A stretch of 64,000 bases of DNA, taken from positions 10,149,501 to 10,213,500 of the forward strand of contig CM061096.1 in assembly GCA_030770545.1 (NCBI GenBank). Direction: 5' to 3'. This document shows positions 27,701 to 39,700 of this stretch, piece by piece. The notes beneath the pieces are model-generated. The model ran no database searches and was not told the origin of the DNA. It saw nothing but the letters and a program-made list of their open reading frames with translations. The DNA comes from Macropodus opercularis (taxonomy: Eukaryota > Chordata > Actinopteri > Anabantiformes > Osphronemidae). A program made the translations under genes and the position numbers. Each line of letters starts with the position of its first letter. Positions within the stretch are counted from its first letter, which is position 1.

Positions 27701-30700
27701 ATGAGCGTGATACTGTTGGGTGTGAAAGTTGTCTGTGACTCATCATATGTTTGGATGTGAAAAGAACAATATGTTCTTATGTAGGAGTTCAGCGAACAGC
27801 AGGAAAACCAGGCTGCTTGCATGTAGTGTAAAGGGCTCAACAGAGAAATAGGTGTATCAATAAAGTGTGGCCACCACAGGAGGGGCTGTTTCCTCCTTGT
27901 TAAGGTTTATCGTAAATCTGGTGATGGAGCAGCTCTCAGGCCTGTGGCGCCACATCATAAATCTCATTTTCCCCTTTTCAAGCTGTGAAAATTCAGTCTC
28001 GTTAATCTCCCACACTCTGCCATCGGCAACTTTGAGCTGCATGCATTCATCAGCCAACCTGCGCCGGTCAAATCCTGTTTTTGTTTTTTTTAAGACGTTC
28101 TTTTCTTTATTGGATTGAGGATTTCCATTTCGGCAAGTCGTGTGATATAATGCTTACTGTTCGGCATTTTTTTAATCATCTCAGCTTTACTGATGAATTG
28201 GCTAATTTCATAAACATCTTCATTACCTCCACTGGAATAGCTTTCATAAAACACACTGAAAGAAAAAAACACTGCCATTCATGCTAGTCCCTGTGCTGGG
28301 ACAGGGTCCCAGCAGCAAAGCACACTTAGCATTTATCATGGCATCTTTTAATCAAACTATTTTATGGTCCATCTAACATCTATAAGAGTGTGAGAAATGT
28401 GGGGAAACCTTGGGCAAGACAGCATGCTGACAGGAAGACAAAAAGGACGACTGATAATGGCGGCTGAGACTTGTACAGATAAGATGGAGAAAATGTGAAT
28501 ATATGTGCCAGGTATCTAAGAGCAGACAGCAGAATGTTAAGTATATAGAGGGAAGCTAGGTGAAGAGAGAGGAAGGGATGCGAAGAGCAGAAGAAAACGC
28601 TACCACAACCAGCGGGTTAATAATTCAGGAGCATATGAATGTGCTCAAATTTCCTCTGTGCACAACTTCGTGATTTACAGATAGCGTGTTTGTGCATTTA
28701 TGCTTATGCAGCGTTCTGTTGAGTCATACAACATTTTATTGTGTGTGACGAGCGAAAGAGATTGCAATGCATCTGGCGAGGTTCGTGTGCACATGAAGAG
28801 CCGTGCTGCATTAATAGCATCTCCCCTCACTTGACAATAATACACGCACGCACCGCTGTACACGGGGTGACGGGCAGCCAATTACCTGAAAGCCCTTTAG
28901 ATTCAGACCACGGGGGTTATCAGAGGCCACCTTCAGCTTCCCGTCCACCACTTTCATTAGACTCTCTGTGTTCCTGACATACTGTAGATCTCTGTATGTC
29001 CGTAGGTCCAGCACCTCCATTGACTGGCTGATGTTCTGAACCTGTGAAACATGAAGAAACATCAGCACATAACATTTCCTTTGCGTTTTGCCATTAGAGC
29101 AGCTATGATTAGCTCTATTCTCCAGCTCATCAAGGGTAAATTACCACTTACAAAAAAACTAAACATTTACTGTATACTGTAAGACTGGTTTAACATCATG
29201 TTAGCTTATGTTCCCTTATTTGCATTAAAGTATAAATTAAAGGCCAGGGCTCTGCACCCACTATGAAAGAAACAGTACACAACGGTCTAGAAAAGGTTCA
29301 AAACCTAAAACACAAAAACAATGTACATTTATACAACATAGACGAAGAAGAAAGACGAAAAATAAATTATATATAAAGCATATATTATTCAATAAAAGTC
29401 ACCAGGTTCCATGCAGGAGGTTAGTTAGGATGTAAATATGCCCTCTCCCACAGCTAGTGGAACAGCAGGCTTACAGTGTGACGACAGCGTACACCAGCTA
29501 ATAGGACATAACGTAATAGAAACACACTAAATCTCATGGAAAATAAACCAGGCTGATAAGTAGGTGTTTACTGAGCCTCAGTCCTCCGTGTTCCACTGTT
29601 TAATTTTTACTAAGTAGTCAGCTTGCTCACTCTTTGACAGCCCACTCGGATGCTGCATAACCGGCCTACTGTTTCATACACCCCCTTATCTACTGCACGT
29701 TGCGCTGAACTGGCCAGAACCGATCCAAACGCGAACAAATGTTACAGGGCTGCGGATCGTATAGGAGGCTTACAGTTACATATGTCCTGCTACCCACACA
29801 AACAGACAGCTACCCACCCACAACTGAAACTCCAAGCACATGGATGATATTTATTCAAATCACTCCCAACAAAAACAAAAACACTCCCAACTCTCAAAGG
29901 TCACAGTTTGGCATAAAGTCTGTTTTGCACCAAATGCCTCGCTTGCCTACTCTTTGACAACCCACTCAATTACTTTGTGTCCAGCCTACTGCTTTCTATA
30001 CCCAACTTATCTCCCACATGCCTCACGAACTGGCTTGGAAGCGTTCGCTCAGAAAATATTTTCCCTCAGCAATTAAAACGTATTTGCCAGCAATATAAAC
30101 GGAATAGATGTATCAAAGTGAAATGTCCCCAGTTGAAGGGTTACCACCTCAGGGTCTGTGGTGGCAGTTGAGACCACTCCGCCCTCTGATCCACACACAT
30201 AAATACACACACAACGCAGGCTTTTTATATCTTCTTCCGGCCAAATGCGATGCGCTGCACCCTCGCACCTCTGACTCCGGCTTATGTGTGTCTGACTCAT
30301 GTTCAGTGAAATCCGTCGCTCTGTACCAAATCCTAAAGTGTGTTTTTTTTTCTGAAATCGTACTGACATTCAGGGTCAGCCCTGCTTTGCATGGAGCTTT
30401 TCCAGTTTTGCAGAAAGCTAAACAGAAACTTTTGCACAGAGCTACTTTACATTCTCTGAACAGAGGAGGGTTTGGACGTTGTCTGTTATCCTTTCTGTTA
30501 GGAGAGCCTCTTCAAATCTGGCCTGCTCAGATGATTCCCCCGTATGCTATAGGTTCAAATGAGGAAGCCTTTGCACGTGTGGTGTTGTTACTGTACGTTA
30601 TATGTGCATACACGGAGATGCACACAAAGGCTTTTAAAGTGTGGCTTTCATTAACGTATAGTTGACACAGAACTAACCCCAGGTGTCCTCATTAGGATGG

Positions 30701-33700
30701 TGGACTGTATTAGAGCACTGTTTGGCACAACCGGCATCTTGTGATGTCTTTACGGAAGGTGGACGCACACCCACATTGTATACATAGTGTCCAATTTAAC
30801 TACACTATAAATCAAATACGCTATAACGTTATTGCCAGAGACATATGCTGTGTTCTGGGTCTGTTCTGGGGGCTCACACAAGCCACCAATAGGAGGCTCC
30901 CAGAATGCCTTAGTACAAGATGGCCAAACGGCCTCAACTGGCTCCCTTTGATACAAATGAGCAGTGGTTCCACTCCAAGCTCCTTCCAGATGTCTGTACT
31001 CTATCACTAGTGAGCCCAGCCACCTCATTTCAGCTGCTTTTATTCACGGTCTTATTCTTTCAGTCACTACCCAGAGTTCATGACCGTAGATGAGAGCTGG
31101 CACAAAGACTGACTGGAGAAGTAAGAGTTTTCCTTGAGGCTAAGCTCACTCTTTGCCACTACTCAGTACTATGTCTGCCTTCCAGCTGATACTGAACCAA
31201 TCTGCCTGTCAGTCTCACGATCTATTTTACCCTCGCTTTTGAGCAAGACGCCAAAATACTTGAACTCCCAAACTTTGGACAGCGACTCATTCCAAACTTA
31301 AATGAAAGCAATCCACCCATTTTCTGGCAAAGAAGGGAGAGAAGCGAACTCTAAACTCAGCTGCTTCACGCCTTGCTGCAAGTCTTATTTTGTATATTAT
31401 ATTCAAATGTAATGGGTTTACTACACTTAGAGGATCATCTTACAATGCTGACAGCTCAGAACATCTTCATCACAAAGGGAAAATACTAAACAGCAGTTTA
31501 CGAGCCATACATGCACTTGATGTTTAGACTGATGAGGAATTAACCATTTAGTTACTTGCTATGTGCAGTGCTGTATATGCAGTCATGGCTACGGTGAGTA
31601 CACTTAGTTTGAAATGAAACACCATTTCTCTTTCTCCGCCAGAATATACCTTCTCTGTAAGGAAATGCTTCTTGTGTGCATGCGTGTGGATTTTGTCTGT
31701 GTGAAGCAGTAGCAGACAGGGCCCGTCAGGGGAAGAGGCACACTTCAGTGAGAATAAATGCAATATAAGGATTCAGGTGTCTGGTTGCTCCATCAGGGCC
31801 TCAGAGCCTATTCAGCATCTCAATTTACCATCGCTTTTTTCCACAAGACTATAGCAATGTCACACCCCCCCACCACCACCACCACCACCACCACCACCCC
31901 AGATCCATCTTCTCATTCACAGTGATTTTGAGTGACCACACAAAAGGAAATCTGCAATGAAAAAGCTGCAGAGCTGAGAGCAGCAGCTTGGCAGCACAGT
32001 GAACCGTGACCTACGAAGTGGTGAAAGCTGCTTAGCATCATTTCTCAGATGAAGGTGGAAACCTGCAGACCTGTAGCAGGTCTCTAGTGAACAGAGGTCA
32101 TTTCTTGCCTGCCCTCTGTTGATCTGTGGGTGTGTTTATGCACCAAACTCTGGCAGTAAATTACATTTGCCTACACTGCACTGTTGGTCAATAACAATCT
32201 ACTCTACGTTGCCAATACAAAGATCTTTTGCCTGGTTTCTGTAATCAAGCACATTTTTAATCCCATCCAATGTATTTACTTGTAGTAAAAAAGAGTGTTT
32301 TTCTCTAAATCTGAGTCAGTATTCAATGTAACTGTGTGCGCAGCATTTACTGCCTGTTAATATGTTAATATAATGGATATATATTCATAAAAGAAACACA
32401 ATACAGCTAAGGCTCAATGAATCCAATTTCATGGGCAAATTTAGGAGATTTCTCTTGTTAAGGTAATTCATGCTTCATTCACTTTAAGCAACTTTGCTGC
32501 TCAAGAAAGAATACTTCAGCCAGTAATGGATACAGTCTTCCATTTGCAATCATGTTTATCTGCATGACTGATAAACTGCGGGGTAAAGGAAGTGAGACTA
32601 TACCCTGTGTGACAGACGGTGCCAGACACGAGTGCAGCGCAGCGCGGCAGTTTGTGTTTGTGCGTCTGCGTGGGTAACAGTCGTGTCTCAAAGAGTCTGT
32701 GTTATTGACAGCTGTCACCTTCTCCATGAGCTGGCGAAGCTGCCTGCTGCGTGGGTCGCGGTTACACATGTTCTGGGCCGGTGCGACCACGGTACAGATA
32801 CATTTCCCATCTGCGTCCTGCGCCGAGCTGTAGATCTGCCAGCCTTCCTCTGGGCTTGGGTACAGAGCCTGCAGAAACACAGACACGTATATGCTGCATG
32901 TTAGACCAAATGAACAAACTGGTCTGTTGTTTATCTGTGGTGCTACTAAGCAGGATTTTCAAAATGCATGAGAGGAGACAAGATATTTTGTTTCGCTTGT
33001 GTGTATCAACAGGATCTGATAAGTGTTCCACCCTTATAAAACATTTCTAAACCAATACATTTATATGATACTTGAAAATGTTGCGGGAAGACTTTGAAAG
33101 AAAAAGACTTGTTAATGCATCCATATCGTACCCATTCTGTCACCATAAGTTAGCTGCAGACTCATAATTTATCGATGGCATTCCCTTTCTCTTTAGCAGT
33201 CCCGTCAAATGTTACTTATCCCTAAAGGCAAGTAATGGCAATTGATCCTTCCAAGTACTTAAAATCACTTTCTAATTTTAGTATTAACAGGGGAGGAGCA
33301 AAGAGAGAGATGTAGGATAGAAAAGTTGGAAGAGAGGGAGAAAATAAGGAGAAAATTGTTGCAAATTAAGATAAGACACGGAAGGGCACAAAGGAATGAA
33401 AAACGCAGTCGCATGACACAGACAGAGTAAGTAGCTGGTGGTAGATGAACCAAGACAAAGACAAATGGGAGAACGAGAGGAGCTCGCAAAGGAAAAACGA
33501 AGTACGAAGGACCAGACCAGTCGACCCGAAAGCCAAACATCTAATAAGTTTGGACACAGAGAGGAAATGGAACTGTTTAAGATCGATAATGCAGCTTGTT
33601 ACCAGCTGAGGAGGGGCCAAGCTGAAAGGATGGATGTCTCCTTCTCCATAGCCCAATCAAAAGTAGTGCTTTGCGCATGCAGGCACTCGCACATGTGCAG

Positions 33701-36700
33701 AATGTTTATGTTTAAGCAGAGGCCTGGTCAAGACCATTCGTTCATTTGCGCTACAGCTGCAAATGCAATAAAAAAAGAAGGAGCAGCCATTTTGGTGCTG
33801 AAATTAAAGAGCCATCCACATCGGGGGAAAAGGAGAGCTGGAAAGGAAATACAGTGGCTCGGCTCCGCTCTTCTCTCGCCTTCCTCTGAGCAGTGCTATG
33901 CCGTGCTCTCGTCTCCTTGGGTTGGGGGATCAGATTAAAATGTCTTGGGGGACAGGGTGGACTGTGTGATTGGAGTGTAAAGTAGCAACCACCCTGCGAG
34001 CCAATGTGCTCACTGTCACATCTTGTCACTCCTGCCAATCCCTCGGCACTCCACCCCCCCTCTCCCGCTTCCTCTGCTGCACTCGCTGCATTCCCCTCTT
34101 CCCCCTTCACACTCGGAATAACCCGATAAATTTTAAAGGACTTTCACCAAATGAACTGTGGCAAACAGACTATGGCTACATGACGGGCTTAAATAGGCTG
34201 TTCTGTCAACTGTCACAGTAGCATTATACATTCTTATATTTGATGTACTACTTATGTATTGTGTGGACTTTTCAGTGTCTACTATACCCATGACCTTATT
34301 GAAACACCAGCTAAGTCCCACTGTTCTTAAAATTGATGTGTTTGTGAGTCAGTGTGCTCCCAGTCACTGCAGTGACTTGCACAGGTCTTTTTTTGTCAGT
34401 CGGCATCTTTTTTATCATTTGTCTTCCTCCTTAGAAGCAATGCGGCATCAGAAGAGTGTTAGGTGGAGAGACAACAGAGGTCTACCGAGGCCAGAGATGA
34501 AGTTAACACCAGACAAAAACGGCAGCCTCCACAGCAGAACCTCCTCCAATTTCTTTCAGCTACATCTGACTGTCTGTTTCATTCTGCCGTTGCCTGGGGG
34601 GAAAATACTTCTCTGTCTGCTTCCCTGCCCGGATCTCACTCACTGTCAAGCCTTCTGGTTTATTTTAGTGTGTGTGTGTGTGTGTGTGACTGAGAAAGAG
34701 GGAGAAAACAAGAGATTTGCAAGTTACGGTCAGCTGGATTTTGTTTGTTTTAATTATCCTTGAGATGAGACTTTTGTAGGGTTTACAAAATGATATAACT
34801 TGGAAAAGCCTGGACAGGTCATGTCTGGAAGAAAACCAAGCCATCTGGGCTAAGAAAGCTTTGCAGTTTTAAAGTATAAGGGTAAACAGTTTCCCTAACA
34901 GAGCTTCAGAGGTTCTCCTTAAAGATAAGAGGACCTGCGGGAAGGAAAACTCAGTAGCTCTACATCAATCAGACTGAGGCCACTTAGAGAAAAGGGCATA
35001 GTCCAGAATGATTTAACGTACATATACTGTATTTGCCAAACCACCTCCTCTGAGAGCGCAAGGCAAAAGATCCTCTGGTCTGTGGGAACAATCCACTGAG
35101 AAGACAGACACTAGCTCCCATGGACATCAGGGACTGCTCACAGTGCTTCTCTGCAGGAAGAACTAGGAGCCTTAGAAATGAGGAGCCAAAATACAGAGAA
35201 ATCCTTGAGGGAAACCTGCTCCAGGGTCATCTCCAGAGTGAGACCTACAGAACATGCGATCGCATAAAACATCTGTGAAGAGACAAGGCAGCAGTGTATA
35301 ATTCACTTGATAAACCTCATTGTATCACCGGTGCCAGACTACACAAAATAAATGCAGTGCATCATCTAAACACGCTGCAGGAGCTCTGTGTGAGACAGCA
35401 TTAGCTACTGTAGGTGTGTATTGTATGTACGTATTTGTACATGTCTCATGTATTTGCAATCCTTATTACAAACTTTCCCTATTCATGCTTTAAAAAATCT
35501 AAGAGCGAGAGAATCTCTGAGAGGTTTGTTTGGAAAGTCCTGCAGATGACGGTTGGAGCAGAGTGGAGAGCGATGCTGTCAGTGTGTGCGGGGTAGTGGA
35601 CGGCGAGGCCACAGCGGGGCAACGCCGGCTTCTCATTACAGTTGATATCCTGTGGTGTTCGCAGGTAGAGGTTAGCTTGTCTGAAACTGCACAATCCACT
35701 TACGCTGCTTACTCTGGAGGTATATGCCGCCTCCTGGCTTCAATGAAATTACAACATATCCATGCATGTGGGGGTTGGCAGCCTACGCACCACATATTCA
35801 CTTTCATTCAAGAAAGGAGGTTTCAAATAGAAGTGTGCATCAATTTTTCATACTGCTATCAACTTGAAAGCAGCGTTTATGTAATGTACTGTATTACATA
35901 TTGGTCAGCAATAAGCTATTAGTTCAAAAGTAGTATTTGACGCATGTCAGTGCTATTATCATACTAGTGTCTTCATTTTCCACTGTACAGTATTTAGGCT
36001 CATGCTGTGCTCTCTGTGTGCTTTTCCCAAGCCAGGGAGTTTTCACATTTTCCCTTCTCTTCATTAATGTTTCATAAATGCCCGTCTGAAATTAAGAGCT
36101 TATTTGAATCAGTTCCAATTTCATTACCACCCTCCTATCCATTCCGCACTACATCTCCCATTCTCATCAGAGTGGCAGTTAGGGAGCAGTAGGGAAGAGG
36201 TAATTCATAGATGCAAATGTGCTTTGTCTGTATAGGCTTTGTGCGTGAGCCTGTTGCTGAGAGATCTATTAAGATAAGCATCTGATCTCCCTGGGTTCAA
36301 GTAGTAAACTTGAATATGTTTTGGGACACTGGCTTATTTACAGTAAGTAAATATAATTAAGCTCTCCCTGCAGTGGAGAACGGATCATTGACGCTGGTTC
36401 ATTTAACGCAGTGTTCAAACCATGCAGCCTATCAAATTAGTCATTAGTGTGGGGAAAACAACGCCTTCAGTATGTAGAGTTGTTTTCGGGGAGAATGTTT
36501 ATACACTGTATGTTGTAAGCAGCTCAGGTCTCAGACTTCTGCTTGAGCCGTGATGATAATACAACCTGTGCTATAGTCATGGTGCTATCAGTGGTGGCTA
36601 GCTGGGAGCACTTCAGGTCTGTGGGGATAATCCTCCCTCAGATACAGATGGCGGTTTCAGGAGAGAGGAGGTGTTCAGTTCCCTGTCCTAGAATTGCACC

Positions 36701-39700
36701 CATTAGATGTGAGGGATGAAATAGAATATGTAAGTGGTAGATTTGAAGCTGTCACAGTCACGGCTGCCACGCAAAAGCCCATAAAGGAAGAAGACAGCAG
36801 TAATGAAAACAACAGAAAACCGCAAAGGCTAGAGGAATGAAAAATCAATTGGCCTTGCCCACTTTAGTGAAAATGACTCCTTAGGATTTCTGCCTCGCCC
36901 CTTTCGTACATCCCCAGGGTTGTCTCTGTTCCCATGGTACAATATCATATGAACCCCAAACCATCAGCTGGTGGAATGTCTTCAAGCCACATCGATGGCA
37001 AGAAAAGGAATGCTTGTGGTTTGAGAAAGGCTGGCAGGGATGGGACTGGTAGCTCGAATTCCATCTAGCTTCGTTCAAATGCTGCCCAGTTATAGTGCTG
37101 AATGACAACTTCAGTTAAATTACCGCTGAGACAGGGGAAGACGAGACGAGATGAGAGGGTGTGGTCATTACTTAGCTAAAAAATAGCAACCAAATGCGAC
37201 AGAGAAAAGAGATCAAAGTCTCGGAATGTATCATAACCAGTCAAACAAAGTGAATATGTATGAGATTCTCTATAGTAAAAAGTAAAAATCTAAATCCTAC
37301 ATTAACAAAATTTAAAGGCATTAGTCAATACGATGTTAACACTGGTGGTATCACTGTATCACTGAGTTGCAGGATGGACGTTCAACCCTGGAGATGGCTG
37401 CTGTAAAGTTGGAACTAAATGAGATCATAAATCTACTGCTCCTACTTTATGAGCATGACGGGAAGTCTATAATAGCTTTCATAAGTGGCAGGCAGAAGGG
37501 GCAAACAGGCAGAAGCAGGCAAGTCCTAAGATATGGAAAAGCGCTGACCAGTACGCTGCGAACTGAACACGCTATCACACCTGAGAAACTGCATCACTAC
37601 GGAGAAGGGACAGCTTAATAACAGAAGGATGACACACAGAGCGAGAGAGTGGAAGCGGTTTGAAAATACAGGAGGTGTCATGGTGAGAAACTCTGAGAAA
37701 AAGGTCCTGGTGCCTTTCTTCTGTTTCCATCCTGCTGGAAACAGAAGCAACCGGGCGTCATTTTTCATATTTACTACATAGTACTGTCCACACACACACA
37801 CACACACATGCAAATACAAATTCCCAGAATTCAATTGAATAATTAATCACTTCTTCATGAGCGGTCCAGCTGCTGGCCTTTAACTCAAAGAAGACTCACA
37901 GTGAAGTCTCTCCTGGTCACACAGAAAAGCATTTACCACAATCATCTCAGCATGTTTGCCAGTCAATAATGTGAGTCATAAACTCATCGTGCCCCACTCC
38001 CTGCTGCCTCTCACTCGCTCACACTTCATAACTCCCCTGGCTGCCACTCCTTCTGTTTGCTGTCCTGCTCTCTTTCCATCTGTAACTTACTGGTTCCAAT
38101 CCCAACCACCCTTCAATTTTGGTGAGCAGTGGGGCGCAATAGAACTCTTGGGAGAAGTAAAAATAAAAGCACTTGCAAGCATGTGGCAAGAACGTTATAG
38201 TTGTTGGAGTCGGCTGCTTGCGTCACCCCAGACGCCCTGGTGGAAGCATTTGACATCCACTGTGCTGCAGCTAGAAGATAGCGCCATAGGGTGGAGCCAA
38301 AAAGATGAGCGAGGTGAGAATAGTAGGGTGGCTGGTGTGAGAAAACACTGAAAACACTGTTAACCTCAGTGTGTTTTATTAGAACAAAATATGGGTTTGC
38401 CATTTTGTGCCAATTGTGAGTTCATCAAGTTGCTTTTGAAGGTCAAAACAATGATTCAGGCTTTGGCTCCGTGGGTTGGAATTATGCTCTCACAAATGAA
38501 CCATGTCACAAGGCTGATTCTCCAACTGTAAAATCTGGGATCGGTTGTGCTCGACACACAGCACATGACAAGATTAGTTAATGCATTAAACCAATTTCTG
38601 AGATTCTGGTGCTGCACACTGCTGCAGAGCGGCCAGGCAGCAGAAGCCACCTGTCAGAGCTGCCGCTCAAAGAAGAAGCATGATGAACGTAAACATACTT
38701 AAAAGCGTTTCATCTTTAATCCATAGCCAAACCAATCTTTATCATCGGACCAGATGTCTTCGTCTTTTTTTTTTACATCCTACCATGTTTCCAGAAACAG
38801 TATGGCATCGCTTCACTTCTTCACGTCAAACCACGTGTCTCCCACTCTGTCACACTACAGCTGTGACCATCTTAGACTCTCCACCAATATAACGTTATCG
38901 TTTACAGAACTTCTAACTCTGTCATCTGAGGGGATTAAACATCTGGACTCGAGACTATGGAGGTAAACACCTCCTGCTGTATTTCTGAGTTTAAATTTCT
39001 TATCTGCATTATATTATTTAGTTTTCTTCTGTTATAAACACTCCTGAAAAAGCCTTGTAGGTTCACAACTAGACCACACTGTAAAGCCACACTGGTTCCA
39101 TGTACTGTAAGTGGGGTCTGCAGAGTTCCTCTCATTAAGGAACACGGTTTTGCACTATCCAGATGTGTACAGGCATCCAGGCAGTGTTGTGCTTAGTGTC
39201 CCATCAAAACTCACTCAGCTGTGATCTTGGATCAGCTGGTACAGAAAGAAAGGCACACAGAGCAATTGAAGCAGACTTTGAAAACAGCTCTAAGCAGGGA
39301 AAATATGGGACACAGCATGCATGGGTGCCAGGGTGGGGAGCAGTCATGCAATGGCCACTGGCACACTAACGCCAGAGTGTCAAGGGACTGTAGCTATATT
39401 GTCTTTGATTAGAGCTCTAAACACTGTGTGAGTCACGACTGCTCCTGAAATCATCACAAGCAAATGTCTCATTAATAGTGATGGGATTCTGAGGCTAGGT
39501 TTTACATTAAACTTTTATTTGTTGCCATTGTTAATGCAGGGAGATTACTCACTACGACATTTCCCATCACAGCAGACTGTGCTAACAGGCTTATCAGTTA
39601 TAATTCTTGGAAGATATAAACTTTAATAGTAGACACTTTCTTTAAATGGCTGTCAATAAAGGTCCTTCAAGGGAAATATTGACTCATAAACATGTTTTTT

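Larger units (their letters stand above)
29042..32718 (-). other. olfm2 intron 2
   Basis: 3677 bases, GTGACA...TTTCACAG. Holds the 320-bp-period duplication, the LINE relic and the CCA repeat. Confidence 0.9.

Noticed and set aside
30108..30665. 185-codon open frame on the plus strand
   Set aside because: No recognisable motif; intronic and adjacent to repeats, with random-looking amino-acid composition.
31861..31900. CCA repeat as a polyproline or poly-His/Thr coding tract
   Set aside because: It sits in an intron with no supported frame; simple microsatellite.
33438..33938. 166-codon open frame on the plus strand
   Set aside because: Low-complexity, charged N-terminus, no domain, no splice context and a mixed composition; lies in an intron of olfm2.
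35530..35700. GC-richer open segment in the exon A-exon 2 intron
   Set aside because: No conserved protein motif and no convincing flanking splice sites on either strand.
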